Shown: positions 24,921-33,219 of the stretch, piece after piece
Layout: each line of letters starts with the position of its first letter
Numbering within the stretch: the stretch's first letter is position 1
From: SZUA-254 sp031379665
GTDB taxonomy: Bacteria; Bacteroidota; Ignavibacteria; UBA10030; SZUA-254
Assembly (NCBI GenBank): GCA_031379665.1
Contig: JANNFI010000080.1
Location: 38,334 to 102,333, forward strand
DNA: 64,000 nt
Reading direction: 5' to 3'
The notes under the pieces: generated by a model
The model's input: only the letters and a program-made list of their open reading frames with translations
What the model was told of the DNA's origin: nothing
Database searches by the model: none
Program-made: the position numbers and the translations under genes

Positions 24921-26425
24921 GAACCTCACGCATCATCCGGAGGGTCGCGGTCCTCCTCATCCTGGCTGCGTTCCTCCCGACAGGCGAATCGGTCGCGCAG
25001 TACAACAGCTTCAACCAGCGCGACGACAAGTACCGGCTCCTCGGACTGAAGCGGTCGAAGGAGTACTTCGAAGTGACCCGGAAGGAGTTCGACCGTCAGA
25101 AGGGCCTCTTCGAGAAGGGGCTGATCTCCGATGCGGAGCTGGACCGCTTCAGAAATTCGCTCGCCGACGCGGAGGTCAACTACCAGCAGTCGCTCCTCTC
25201 GGTTCTCTTCGAACAGCAGTACGTCTCGGTCGAAAAAGCCGTAAAGTACCAGGCGGCCGACGGCTCGAAACACGTGAAGCTGACGGTGTCGAACGCCTCG
25301 GGGGGCAGCGAGGAGTTCCGCAAGCTCCTGGGGATCGACGACCAGCTCTTCCGAAGCCTTCAACCCGACGTCATTCAGAGCGTCTATATTTCACTCTACA
25401 ATAACGACGGGGCGATCATTTCCCAGCCGTACGAGTTCAAGGTGGAGGAGCTTCGCGCCGGGTCGCCGAAGGTGGTGGACTTCGCCCTCTTGCAGGAACT
25501 CGATGCGCTCACCGTGAACATCATCTACGGCAACGGATCCACCAGGACCCTGAAGATCCTCCTCCAGAAAGATAACACCGTCAACAAGGTGGTGGTGCAG
25601 TCGCAGCAGTTCTCGCAGGAGGCGGAGCTCGGCCGGACGGCCTCCTACGGGCTTACGCTCGAACTCTTCGGCGGGGTGAACACGTCGTTCAGCCTCCACG
25701 TCGTCAACCTCCCCCTCCAGATCAACCGCTTTTTCCGGGAGACGGCCACCCAGGCGCGGCTCAGCCAGATCAAGTTCACCGAGAGCGTCAATACGATGCG
25801 CGCCTCGCTCGAAGTCTCGCTCCCCGACCGCCCGACCGACGAAATCGCGATGGACAGGGCCATACCGTTTTACATCATGGTCATCCCCGCCGGACGCGGG
25901 GCGGAGCTCAAAGGGGCCGAGTCGAAGACCTGGACCGAGGACCAGATCAAAAAACTGAACGTGGGGTACGTAAAGCTCGAACTGATGCCCCGCGGAGCCG
26001 GACGGCTGCTCGTGCGGGCCCCCCAGCTCTATTATAACGTCGGATCTGGCGAGGCCGTCGTGATGACGATGGACCTCGTCAACGAAGGGACTCGCCGGCT
26101 CGACAACGTGAAGGTAGACGTCGACCTCCCGATGAACTGGACCAAAACCATCGAGCCGGCGGTGATCGCCACACTCGACATCAACCAGGAGCAGAGGGTC
26201 ACACTCACCGCCGTGCCGCCGGAAGGCATCTCCTCAGGACGGTACGAGATGCGCCTGCGCACGAGCGGGCTCTCGGACAATTCGCCGGTCAACGCGGAGG
26301 ACAAGACGGTGACCGTCGAAATTGAAGAAGACGCGAACGTCTTCGGAACGATCCTCCTCGTGCTTGTCATCCTCGGAGTCATCGGGGGAATCGTCGTCTT
26401 CGGCGTCCGGATGTCAAAAAAATAG
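24917..26425 (+). CDS. membrane-anchored NEW3-domain protein
   Basis: A 502-residue exported protein tethered by a C-terminal helix. Signal peptide residues 1-28; a helical, charged region about 35-110; a central beta-rich region; a NEW3 (alpha-galactosidase-associated, CARDB-like) domain around 370-465 (VVMTMDLVNEGTRRLDNVKV, GISSGRYEMRLRTSG); and a C-terminal transmembrane helix (TILLVLVILGVIGGIVVFG) followed by RMSKK. So the bulk is extracytoplasmic. NEW3 proteins often sit beside ABC-2 exporters and may act as their periplasmic partner. The gene is coupled to the PDZ gene and followed by the ATPase after 30 bases. Confidence 0.82.
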   Translation: MRTSRIIRRVAVLLILAAFLPTGESVAQYNSFNQRDDKYRLLGLKRSKEYFEVTRKEFDRQKGLFEKGLISDAELDRFRNSLADAEVNYQQSLLSVLFEQQYVSVEKAVKYQAADGSKHVKLTVSNASGGSEEFRKLLGIDDQLFRSLQPDVIQSVYISLYNNDGAIISQPYEFKVEELRAGSPKVVDFALLQELDALTVNIIYGNGSTRTLKILLQKDNTVNKVVVQSQQFSQEAELGRTASYGLTLELFGGVNTSFSLHVVNLPLQINRFFRETATQARLSQIKFTESVNTMRASLEVSLPDRPTDEIAMDRAIPFYIMVIPAGRGAELKGAESKTWTEDQIKKLNVGYVKLELMPRGAGRLLVRAPQLYYNVGSGEAVVMTMDLVNEGTRRLDNVKVDVDLPMNWTKTIEPAVIATLDINQEQRVTLTAVPPEGISSGRYEMRLRTSGLSDNSPVNAEDKTVTVEIEEDANVFGTILLVLVILGVIGGIVVFGVRMSKK

Positions 26426-26455
26426 TAGAACCCACAAGAGACCTGGAAGGACCCC

Positions 26456-27187
26456 ATGGACAACCGACCCATACTCGAAGCGGACAAACTCACCAAGCGG
26501 TACGAAGACGGCGTGCTGGCGCTCAACAGCGTCTCGTTCTCGGTGCGAGGGGGGGAGATTTTCGCGATGCTCGGCGCCAACGGTGCCGGCAAGACGACCG
26601 CCATCAATTTGTTTTTAAACTTCGTCGAACCGACGAGCGGCGAGGCAAGGATCGACGGCATCCCGACCCACCGGGAGCCGCTCGAGGCGAAGAAGCGAGT
26701 CGCATACGTCTCCGAAAACGTGATGCTCTACCCCAACTTCACGGCCCTGCAGAACCTGGATTATTTCGCGCGACTCGGGGGGAAGACAGCGTACACCGCC
26801 GACGATTACCGGGCGGCCCTCGGGCGCGTGGGGCTCTCCGAAGACGTGCACCGGAAGAAACTCCGCGGTTTCTCGAAGGGGATGCGCCAGAAATGCGGTA
26901 TCGCCATCGCCATATTGAAGGACGCGCCGGCGATCCTGCTCGACGAGCCCACCTCGGGCCTCGACCCGCAGGCGGCATACGAGTTCCAGGGGCTGCTCGG
27001 GGCGCTCCGCTCCGAGGGGAAGGCGATCCTGATGTCTACCCACGACATCTTCCGCGCGAAGGAGATCGCCGACACGGTCGGTATCATGAAGAACGGGGAG
27101 CTCGTGATGCAGAAGAGCTCGACCGAACTTGCCGGCGAGGACCTCGAGAAGATCTATATGACGTACATGGCCGGCCATACGAATTAA
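26456..27187 (+). CDS. ABC transporter ATP-binding protein
   Basis: Cytoplasmic ATPase of an ABC-2 exporter. Walker A is GANGAGKTT, the Q-loop region is YVSENVMLYPNFTALQN (Glu in place of the usual Gln), the signature is LRGFSKGMRQK, Walker B is AILLDEPTSGLD and the H-loop is MSTHD. Length 243 is typical for CcmA/NosF-type ATPases. Two paralogous permease genes follow directly. GGAAGGA precedes the ATG. Confidence 0.94.
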   Translation: MDNRPILEADKLTKRYEDGVLALNSVSFSVRGGEIFAMLGANGAGKTTAINLFLNFVEPTSGEARIDGIPTHREPLEAKKRVAYVSENVMLYPNFTALQNLDYFARLGGKTAYTADDYRAALGRVGLSEDVHRKKLRGFSKGMRQKCGIAIAILKDAPAILLDEPTSGLDPQAAYEFQGLLGALRSEGKAILMSTHDIFRAKEIADTVGIMKNGELVMQKSSTELAGEDLEKIYMTYMAGHTN

Positions 27188-27204
27188 CCCTGAAGGCATC
27201 GAAC

Positions 27205-28620
27205 ATGTTCAAACTCATCGTCGAAAAGGAGCTTCGCGAGATCATCGGATCGATGAAATTCGCGGTGACGTTCGGGATCTCCTCCCTCCTGCTCGTACTC
27301 ACATTCTACGTCGGCGCGCGCAACTACCAGGTGAGCGCCGAACAGAACGAGACGGCACGAAGGGAGAACCTGAGGAAGCTCGAGGGACTCACCGATTGGG
27401 GGGAGGTCCAGAATTTCCGCGTCTACCTCCCGCCCCAACCCGTATCGTCGCTTGTGATGGGCATATCGAACGACATCGGACGAACGAGCGACATCCGCGG
27501 CGCCGGCGAGATCAACGCCCGCGACAGCAAATATGGCGAGGACCCGGTCTATGCCGTGTTCCGCTTCCTCGACCTCGATTTCATTTTCCAGATCGTATTG
27601 TCGCTGTTCGCGATCCTCTTCGCCTACGACGCCGTCAACGGCGAAAAGGAGCGAGGTACGCTGCGGCTGACGCTTGCGAACGCCGTACCGCGGAGCACCT
27701 ACATCGCGGGCAAGATCGCGGGGTCGTTCCTCGCCCTTGCCGTACCACTCCTCGTCCCGATCCTGCTCGGCGCACTCCTGCTCCTCGCGATGGGGATCCC
27801 GATGGCCGGTTCGGATTGGACCCGTTTCGCGCTCATCGTCGCAGCCGGCTACCTTTACTTCGGCGTATTCCTCTCGTTGTCGCTGTTCGTTTCGTCCGCG
27901 ACCGAGAAGTCCTCGACCTCGTTCCTGGTCTTGCTCGTCGTCTGGATCTTTTCGGTGATGATCATCCCAAGGACGGCGGTCCTCCTCGCCGGCCGCGCAG
28001 TCGACGTGCCGACGGTGGACCAGCTGGTCTCGCAGAAATCCCGTTACTCCGCGTCGCTCTGGCAGGAGCAGCGCAAGACGATGGCCGACTGGCGGGCGCC
28101 CTCCGACACCCCGATGGACAAGGTGTTCCCGGAATTCGAGAAGTTCATGGCCGGCATCGACGCGGAACGCACGGAAAAAATGAACGCCTACGGCCAGCGC
28201 CTCAACGAAGAACGATCGAACGCGCAGGCCGTCCAGGAACGGTTCGCCTTCGGGCTGGCGAGGGTTTCCCCCTCGGCGGTCTTCTCGCTCCTCACCACCT
28301 CGGTCGCGGCCACCGGAGTCCACCTCAAGGACGAGTACAAGCTGCAGGCGTTGCAATACCAGAAACAGTACGCGGAGTTCTTCAAGGGGAAGACCGGCAG
28401 GAACCCTTCGGGCAGCTTTATGTTCCGGATGACCACCGACGACGACCAGAAAGAGAAGAAGAAGATCAATACCGCCGAGATGCCGGCGTTCGCGTTCGTG
28501 CAGCCACCGATCGCGGCGGCGCTCGGGCCGGTCATAATGGATTTCGGCATCCTCGCCCTGTTCAACATCGTCTTCTTCGCCGGGGCGTTCGTCGCGTTCC
28601 TGCGGTTCGATGCACGGTAG
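27205..28620 (+). CDS. ABC-2 type permease with large extracytoplasmic loop (copy 1)
   Basis: Inner-membrane permease, 471 residues. The ATG at 27205 gives MFKLIVEKELREIIGSMKF, the usual cytoplasmic amphipathic start; the frame is open further upstream but runs through the ATPase gene. Membrane helices: about 20-38, then a cluster at 125-145, 165-190, 205-225 and 235-255, and a last one at 445-465. Between helix 5 and the last helix lies a large hydrophilic loop (about 265-435) that is probably extracytoplasmic. The conserved core IVLSLFAILFAYDAVNGEKERGTL is shared with the next gene. Family resembles DUF3526/NosY-like ABC-2 permeases. Substrate unknown. Confidence 0.85.
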   Translation: MFKLIVEKELREIIGSMKFAVTFGISSLLLVLTFYVGARNYQVSAEQNETARRENLRKLEGLTDWGEVQNFRVYLPPQPVSSLVMGISNDIGRTSDIRGAGEINARDSKYGEDPVYAVFRFLDLDFIFQIVLSLFAILFAYDAVNGEKERGTLRLTLANAVPRSTYIAGKIAGSFLALAVPLLVPILLGALLLLAMGIPMAGSDWTRFALIVAAGYLYFGVFLSLSLFVSSATEKSSTSFLVLLVVWIFSVMIIPRTAVLLAGRAVDVPTVDQLVSQKSRYSASLWQEQRKTMADWRAPSDTPMDKVFPEFEKFMAGIDAERTEKMNAYGQRLNEERSNAQAVQERFAFGLARVSPSAVFSLLTTSVAATGVHLKDEYKLQALQYQKQYAEFFKGKTGRNPSGSFMFRMTTDDDQKEKKKINTAEMPAFAFVQPPIAAALGPVIMDFGILALFNIVFFAGAFVAFLRFDAR

Positions 28621-28662
28621 CCGACGGATCGGACACACACGCTCATTACGAAAGGCCAGGAA

Positions 28663-30135
28663 ATGTTTACCACCATCGTCCTGAAGGAACTCAAGTCGAT
28701 TCTCGTCAGCCCGAAGTTTCCGGTGACGTTCGCCGTCGCCTCGGTGCTGGTACTCCTCAGCGTCTTCATGGGGATCAGGGAGTACCGGGCGTCGCTCGAC
28801 CAGTACCAGGCGGCCAACGCGCTCGTCAAACAGGAGATGCGCGAGGCCCGCGGCTGGATGTCCCTATCGAACAGGGTCTACCGCGAGCCGGACCCGATGC
28901 AGATCTTCGTGTCGGGGGTTCACAACGACGTTGGGCGCCTCTCAGGCATCAGCACGTGGGAGCCGGTGAAGCTTTCAGCGAGCGCCTACAGCGACGATCT
29001 GATTTACGCGCTGTTTCGTTTCATCGACTTCACGTTCATCGTGCAGGTCGTACTCACACTCTTCGCGATATTGTTCACGTACGACTCGATCAACGGCGAG
29101 CGCGAGTCGGGGACGCTCCAGCTGATGCTCTCCAACCCCGTGCCACGCGCGCGGGTGATCACGGCGAAGTTCGTCGGCGCCTGGCTCGGGCTGGTGGTGC
29201 CGATCATGATACCGGTCCTCCTCGGGCTTTCACTCCTCCTTGTCTATAAGGTGCCGATGACGGCCGAACACTGGGTGCGGCTCGGGTTCCTGGCGGGCGC
29301 GTCGCTGTTGTTGTTCACGTTCTTCATCGCGTTCGGCATGCTCGTGTCGTCGGTGACCCGGAGGTCGAACATTTCGTTCCTCATCTGCCTGGTCTCGTGG
29401 GTCGCGCTGGTGCTGATCGTGCCGCGCGCGGGGATGATGATGGCCGGCCAGATCGTGAAGGTCCCCACCGACGCCGAGATCGACAGTCAGCAGGACAGTT
29501 TCTCGAAGGACCGGTGGAACGCGCATTTCGAGGCGCTGAGTGAAAAGTGGAGTACCCGGATGGAACCGCTGGAAGGGTTGCCGGACGCTGAACGCACCGC
29601 GAAGCGCGAAGAGATGGAGTGGGCGTGGGCGGAGGAGGACAAGAACGATCGCGACTCGATGCACGCGGTGATCGACGGCAACGCCAGGAAACTGAGGGAG
29701 GATTTACGCAACCGCAAGGGCGAACGCGAACGCCTGGCGTTTACACTCTCGAGGTTCTCGCCGGTTTCGGCCTTCCAGCTCGCGGCGATGAACCTCGCCG
29801 GCACCGACATCGGGCTCAAAACCCGGTACGAGGACGCGCTCGAGGCCTACCGGGCCTCGTTCAATCAGTACAAGACGCAGAAACAGAAGGAGTCGGGTTC
29901 GTCAGGCGGCATCTCGATCCAGGTCGACAGCGAAAAAGGCGTCAAGATCGACGTCGGGCGCGAGATGGCGCTCGACCTCGACGGGATGCCAGAGTTTACC
30001 ACCACCCGCCCGTCGCTCTCGGAATCCGTCTCCGCCACGGGCGTCGACTTCGGATTGATGGCGCTCTTTTCGATTATTTCCTTCGCCGGCGCGTTCGCGA
30101 TGTTCCTGCGGTACGATCCGAGGTATGCGAACTGA
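28663..30135 (+). CDS. ABC-2 type permease with large extracytoplasmic loop (copy 2)
   Basis: A 490-residue paralogue of the preceding permease, with the same layout: cytoplasmic start (TIVLKELKSILVSPKF), one early helix, a loop, a helix cluster, a large hydrophilic loop with charged helical sequence (about 265-450, RKLREDLRNRKGERERL) and a C-terminal helix (GLMALFSIISFAGAFAMFLR). The core VLTLFAILFTYDSINGERES matches copy 1. The two probably form a heterodimer served by the single ATPase. The insertion VDSEKGVKIDVGREMALDLDG near residue 430 is absent from copy 1. It ends the operon; no clear terminator is seen in the 45 bases before the convergent receptor gene. Confidence 0.85.
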   Translation: MFTTIVLKELKSILVSPKFPVTFAVASVLVLLSVFMGIREYRASLDQYQAANALVKQEMREARGWMSLSNRVYREPDPMQIFVSGVHNDVGRLSGISTWEPVKLSASAYSDDLIYALFRFIDFTFIVQVVLTLFAILFTYDSINGERESGTLQLMLSNPVPRARVITAKFVGAWLGLVVPIMIPVLLGLSLLLVYKVPMTAEHWVRLGFLAGASLLLFTFFIAFGMLVSSVTRRSNISFLICLVSWVALVLIVPRAGMMMAGQIVKVPTDAEIDSQQDSFSKDRWNAHFEALSEKWSTRMEPLEGLPDAERTAKREEMEWAWAEEDKNDRDSMHAVIDGNARKLREDLRNRKGERERLAFTLSRFSPVSAFQLAAMNLAGTDIGLKTRYEDALEAYRASFNQYKTQKQKESGSSGGISIQVDSEKGVKIDVGREMALDLDGMPEFTTTRPSLSESVSATGVDFGLMALFSIISFAGAFAMFLRYDPRYAN

Positions 30136-30180
30136 GGATATCTTACACGCTGGGGCGCTGAGCAGGGAAGAATTTGACGC

Positions 30181-32322
30181 CTACAACGTCATCCCCACCG
30201 ATATATTCCCTATGACATTCCTCGGCAGACCCGGCTCGATGTAGACCGGTTGCCCGTTCACGTAATCGGGGTTCAGCCAGGCCGAGCCGATGTACTTCGC
30301 ATCGGCGATGTTGTTCACCCCCACGAAGGCCGAAAGGTGGAACTTTCCTCCCCCCGGCGCCCACCGGTCGAACCCGATGTTCGCGCTCACGATTGTGTAC
30401 GACGGAACGGTGATGAGGTTCGCGTCGTCGGCGAAGTACTCCCCCACCGTCTGCAGGCTCGTCCCGACGAACGACCCGTGCAAGGCCTTCGGCGAATATT
30501 TGAGTCCGACCGAATAAAAGACGTCGGGCACACCCACCACCTTGTTGCCGGAATAGTCGGCGACCGCCCCGGGGTTGCCGTAATGCACAGAGTCGATCGT
30601 GTACTCCTTGTACTCGTTCTTCGAGACGGTGAACGCCGCCTGCGCCGTCAGCCCCATCGTAAAATTGAGTTCGGCCCCGAATTCCAGCCCCATCCGCTCC
30701 GTCCTGCCGGCGGTAAAATAGAACCGGCCATTGCGGTACGGCACAATGTCGTCGGTGATCCGGAGCCAGTAGGCCGCGACGTCGTAGGTGAGGTACGCGA
30801 CGGCGTCGTCGCCGCCGAACCCGATGACCTGTTTCGTGCCGAGTTCGACGGTCGTCGATTGCATCGCGTCGAGGAGCGGGTTGATGGCGTAGACCGTGTC
30901 CTGGCCGTCGACGCCGGTCGGGTCGGTTTCGTTCCCCGCGGGGACCTCGAGGCCCCCGCCCAGGCTGGCGTAGATGCTCTGGGTCGGGGAGAGCCGCCAG
31001 GTGACGCCGGCCCTCGGGATCAGCCTCGAAAACGTCTTTGCATCGCTCAGGTCGAGGTCGATATAGCTTTCGGAATAGTAACTCACCAGGTCATACCGCA
31101 GGCCGAAAAGCACGATCCAGGAGTCGCCGAAGAGGAGTTCGTTCTGCGCAAAAAGGCCGAGATTGTTCGCGCCTTCGCGCTTGTTGTCGCGCAGCGGAAG
31201 CGCAATCCCCGCTTCGGGCGATAACGTGTAGAAGAGGATCGCCCCGTCCTGATACGCCTCGTCCAGGCCGGCCAGGAAGACGTTGCGCACGTCCTCGGCG
31301 GGCACGGCCTCGTTGCGGTACATCGCGCTCCCGCCGACGTGGTACCTGGTGAAATTCCTGAAGGTCCCGCGCTCGGAGCGTTCCAGAAACTTCGGCTGGA
31401 CGAACGCGGTGGCTGAAAGCGCGTTGTGGTCGTCGAGCCGGTGTTCGGCACTCACGCCGAGCCGTCCAAGCCGGTTGTGCCGACGTTCGTCACGTGCGAT
31501 GTAGATCGAGTCGGACATCGACGGGTCGGCGTCGTACTGCGCCTGCGTGAGCGCGCCGGGTATCCTGAAGATGTTCGAAGTGCCCACGAGGTGGACGCCG
31601 AGGTCGGTCCTCTCACCGAGAGTCGCGACGATCCCCGCGTTGAAGAGCGCCTGCGAGCTCCGGGAGTGCTCTCGCCACCCGTCCGAGGTGGTGTTGCCGA
31701 GCGAGTAATAGAGCTTTCCCGCACCCAGGTTCGAGCCGCCCGTAAGGTGTTCCTTGTGGAACCCGAAGCTCCCGAACGACTGCCGGTAGAGCGCGTACGG
31801 ACTTTCGAACGACGTGTTCGACGTGATACTCACGATCCCGCCGCCTGCGTTGCCGTAGAGCGACGACGCGTTCGAACGCATCACCTCCATCCCCCCGGCC
31901 GCCGAAATGTCCAGCAGGTCCATCGAGGTACGTCCGTCCGGTTCGGTCTCGGGGAAGCCGTTGTTCAGTATCCTGATGCCTCGCGTCGTACCCGCGTTGG
32001 AGCGTTCGCCCGCCCCCCTCGCACCGAAGCCGCGGATGATCAGCCGCACGTCCTGGTTTCCCGAACGGGACTGGGCCAGCACCCCCGGCACGAACGAGAG
32101 CACCTCGTCGATGCCGGACCCCTTCGACCTGCGGAGCTCCTTCGTGCCGATGATGGTGAGAGAGAGCGGCACCTGGATCCAGGAGTGGGACACCCTCGTG
32201 CCGGTGATCGTCACCGGGTCGAGCAGGAAGCTGACCGAATCACCCTCAACCTGGGCGAATGCGGAATCAACCCCAATGAACGCGACGAGGCACATCGCCG
32301 CGAACAACAATGATTGTCGCAT
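30181..32322 (-). CDS. TonB-dependent outer-membrane receptor
   Basis: A 713-residue TonB-dependent receptor. The ATG at 32322 (preceded by AAAGGAAA) gives the signal peptide MRQSLLFAAMCLVAF... ending SAFAQ; an upstream extension is non-coding in appearance. A short TonB-box-like segment (DPVTITGTRV) precedes the plug domain (about 40-150: GIDEVLSFVPGVLAQ, LIIRGFGARGAG, RILNNGFPETEPDGRT, SLYGNAGGGIVSI). The barrel follows and ends in the aromatic strand NVIGNISVGMTL. The FecA/siderophore-like plug suggests an iron-chelate or similar small ligand; SusC features (long N-terminal extension, SusD partner) are absent. The leader (32323-32493) is GC-rich and can fold. Confidence 0.9.
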   Translation of the reverse strand: MRQSLLFAAMCLVAFIGVDSAFAQVEGDSVSFLLDPVTITGTRVSHSWIQVPLSLTIIGTKELRRSKGSGIDEVLSFVPGVLAQSRSGNQDVRLIIRGFGARGAGERSNAGTTRGIRILNNGFPETEPDGRTSMDLLDISAAGGMEVMRSNASSLYGNAGGGIVSITSNTSFESPYALYRQSFGSFGFHKEHLTGGSNLGAGKLYYSLGNTTSDGWREHSRSSQALFNAGIVATLGERTDLGVHLVGTSNIFRIPGALTQAQYDADPSMSDSIYIARDERRHNRLGRLGVSAEHRLDDHNALSATAFVQPKFLERSERGTFRNFTRYHVGGSAMYRNEAVPAEDVRNVFLAGLDEAYQDGAILFYTLSPEAGIALPLRDNKREGANNLGLFAQNELLFGDSWIVLFGLRYDLVSYYSESYIDLDLSDAKTFSRLIPRAGVTWRLSPTQSIYASLGGGLEVPAGNETDPTGVDGQDTVYAINPLLDAMQSTTVELGTKQVIGFGGDDAVAYLTYDVAAYWLRITDDIVPYRNGRFYFTAGRTERMGLEFGAELNFTMGLTAQAAFTVSKNEYKEYTIDSVHYGNPGAVADYSGNKVVGVPDVFYSVGLKYSPKALHGSFVGTSLQTVGEYFADDANLITVPSYTIVSANIGFDRWAPGGGKFHLSAFVGVNNIADAKYIGSAWLNPDYVNGQPVYIEPGLPRNVIGNISVGMTL

Positions 32323-32424
32323 TGTCGATTTCCTTTTATCGTGAATGGAAACACGTCCCTGATGAACGCCGGGGCGTCGCAACGTCCGCCGCGGACCGAT
32401 ACGATGGCCCGCGGAGGATGGAGG

Positions 32425-32458
32425 CATCCCCTTACCCGGGACCGCTTCGGTCCGGAGG
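32425..32458 (-). other. structured 5' leader hairpin of the TonB receptor gene
   Basis: In minus-strand RNA sense, CCCCTCCGGACCG and CGGTCCCGGGTAAGGGG pair around GAAG, giving a nested CCCCT/AGGGG plus GGACCG/CGGTCC stem about 100 bases before the receptor ATG. I could not match it to a known riboswitch: TPP, cobalamin and FMN core motifs are not present. Confidence 0.45.
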
Positions 32459-32493
32459 GGATACGGCCCTGACGAATTAGTTACGGTCGATAT

Positions 32494-32862
32494 TCAGGCG
32501 GTCGGCGCCGGAGGGGATTTGTCGCGGACTGGATGGGATGGGGGAGAATATGGATCGAGCGTTTCATCGACGACGCGCACGAGTTGTATAATCCGGATCA
32601 CGATACAGGGATTGACCGTGAAGGCCTTCGGTGCGTTCGACTTGTCGAATGTTTCCCAGGTGACAGAGGGTTTGGCGAACGCAAGCTCGTCGGCGGGCCC
32701 GCGATGGTTCTCAAGGAATTCCTCTTCGAATGGCTCGACCTGGAAAAGGAAATAGACCACCGCCAGCGTGAGCGCCACGAGTGAGTGAATATTTCGTATG
32801 ACGGGAAACAGGTTCACGAACCGGTCTTCGGGAGCGCGGTGACGATTGAGGATTCCGTTCAC
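32494..32862 (-). CDS. hypothetical small membrane protein
   Basis: A 122-codon frame starting at GTG 32862 and reading towards the receptor gene. It holds one hydrophobic segment (SLVALTLAVVYFLFQ, about 28-42) followed by a polar tail of about 75 residues and has C/G-rich third positions like its neighbours. No clear ribosome site precedes the GTG, and a shorter frame on the other strand overlaps it (32533-32784), so the assignment is uncertain. No family recognised. If real it would be anchored by the single helix with an exported or cytoplasmic C-terminal part. Confidence 0.4.
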   Translation of the reverse strand: MNGILNRHRAPEDRFVNLFPVIRNIHSLVALTLAVVYFLFQVEPFEEEFLENHRGPADELAFAKPSVTWETFDKSNAPKAFTVNPCIVIRIIQLVRVVDETLDPYSPPSHPVRDKSPPAPTA

Positions 32863-33219
32863 TGAAGCTATCCATTTCCGCCGGGAAAGTCAATCGACCC
32901 CGCAGGCCTGGGCGATCACGGCCTGACCGATTGCATCCGCACACTGAAGGAGCCGACGGCCCGCGCCGGCGGTCGCGGTCATCGTCGAGGCTTGTAAAAA
33001 AGGGTGGAAATTCGTATATTTACTTATTCTATCAACGCCGAAAGCCCCGATTTCGTCCCGCCTCTGAGATCCGCTTGCATATGCAGCGCCTCCCCTGCAA
33101 TGCAACCCTTGGGGGCGGGATTTTTATTTTCAGCGAGGCAACCAAACCCGTCCGTTTTCGTATACCCACAAAGTGTTTAATCCCGAATCCACCTTCCATT
33201 CCAACTACCGGAGTCATCC
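32863..33219. other. intergenic region upstream of the tricorn-like protease gene
   Basis: About 357 bases without a supported gene. It holds a strong sigma70-like promoter (32992-33020), a 10-bp palindrome TGCATATGCA (33076-33085) and a GC-rich hairpin followed by TTTTTATTTT (about 33095-33128) that could work as an attenuator, then the leader of the protease gene with CCGGAG near its ATG. Confidence 0.6.
32992..33020 (+). promoter_or_regulatory. candidate promoter of the tricorn-like protease gene
   Basis: TTGTAA (32992-32997), a 17-base spacer and TATATT (33015-33020). Transcription from here would leave a leader of about 190 bases. Confidence 0.6.

Noticed and set aside
26893..27204. upstream extension of the first permease frame into the ATPase gene
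   Set aside because: The ATPase is intact; the permease N-terminus is explained by ATG 27205.
27396..29249. 617-codon frame overlapping both permease genes
   Set aside because: Out of frame with two well-defined membrane proteins and strongly Arg/Pro-biased.
32344..32470. TPP, cobalamin or FMN riboswitch before the TonB receptor
   Set aside because: None of the conserved core strings (such as CTGAGA or the B12 box) is present.
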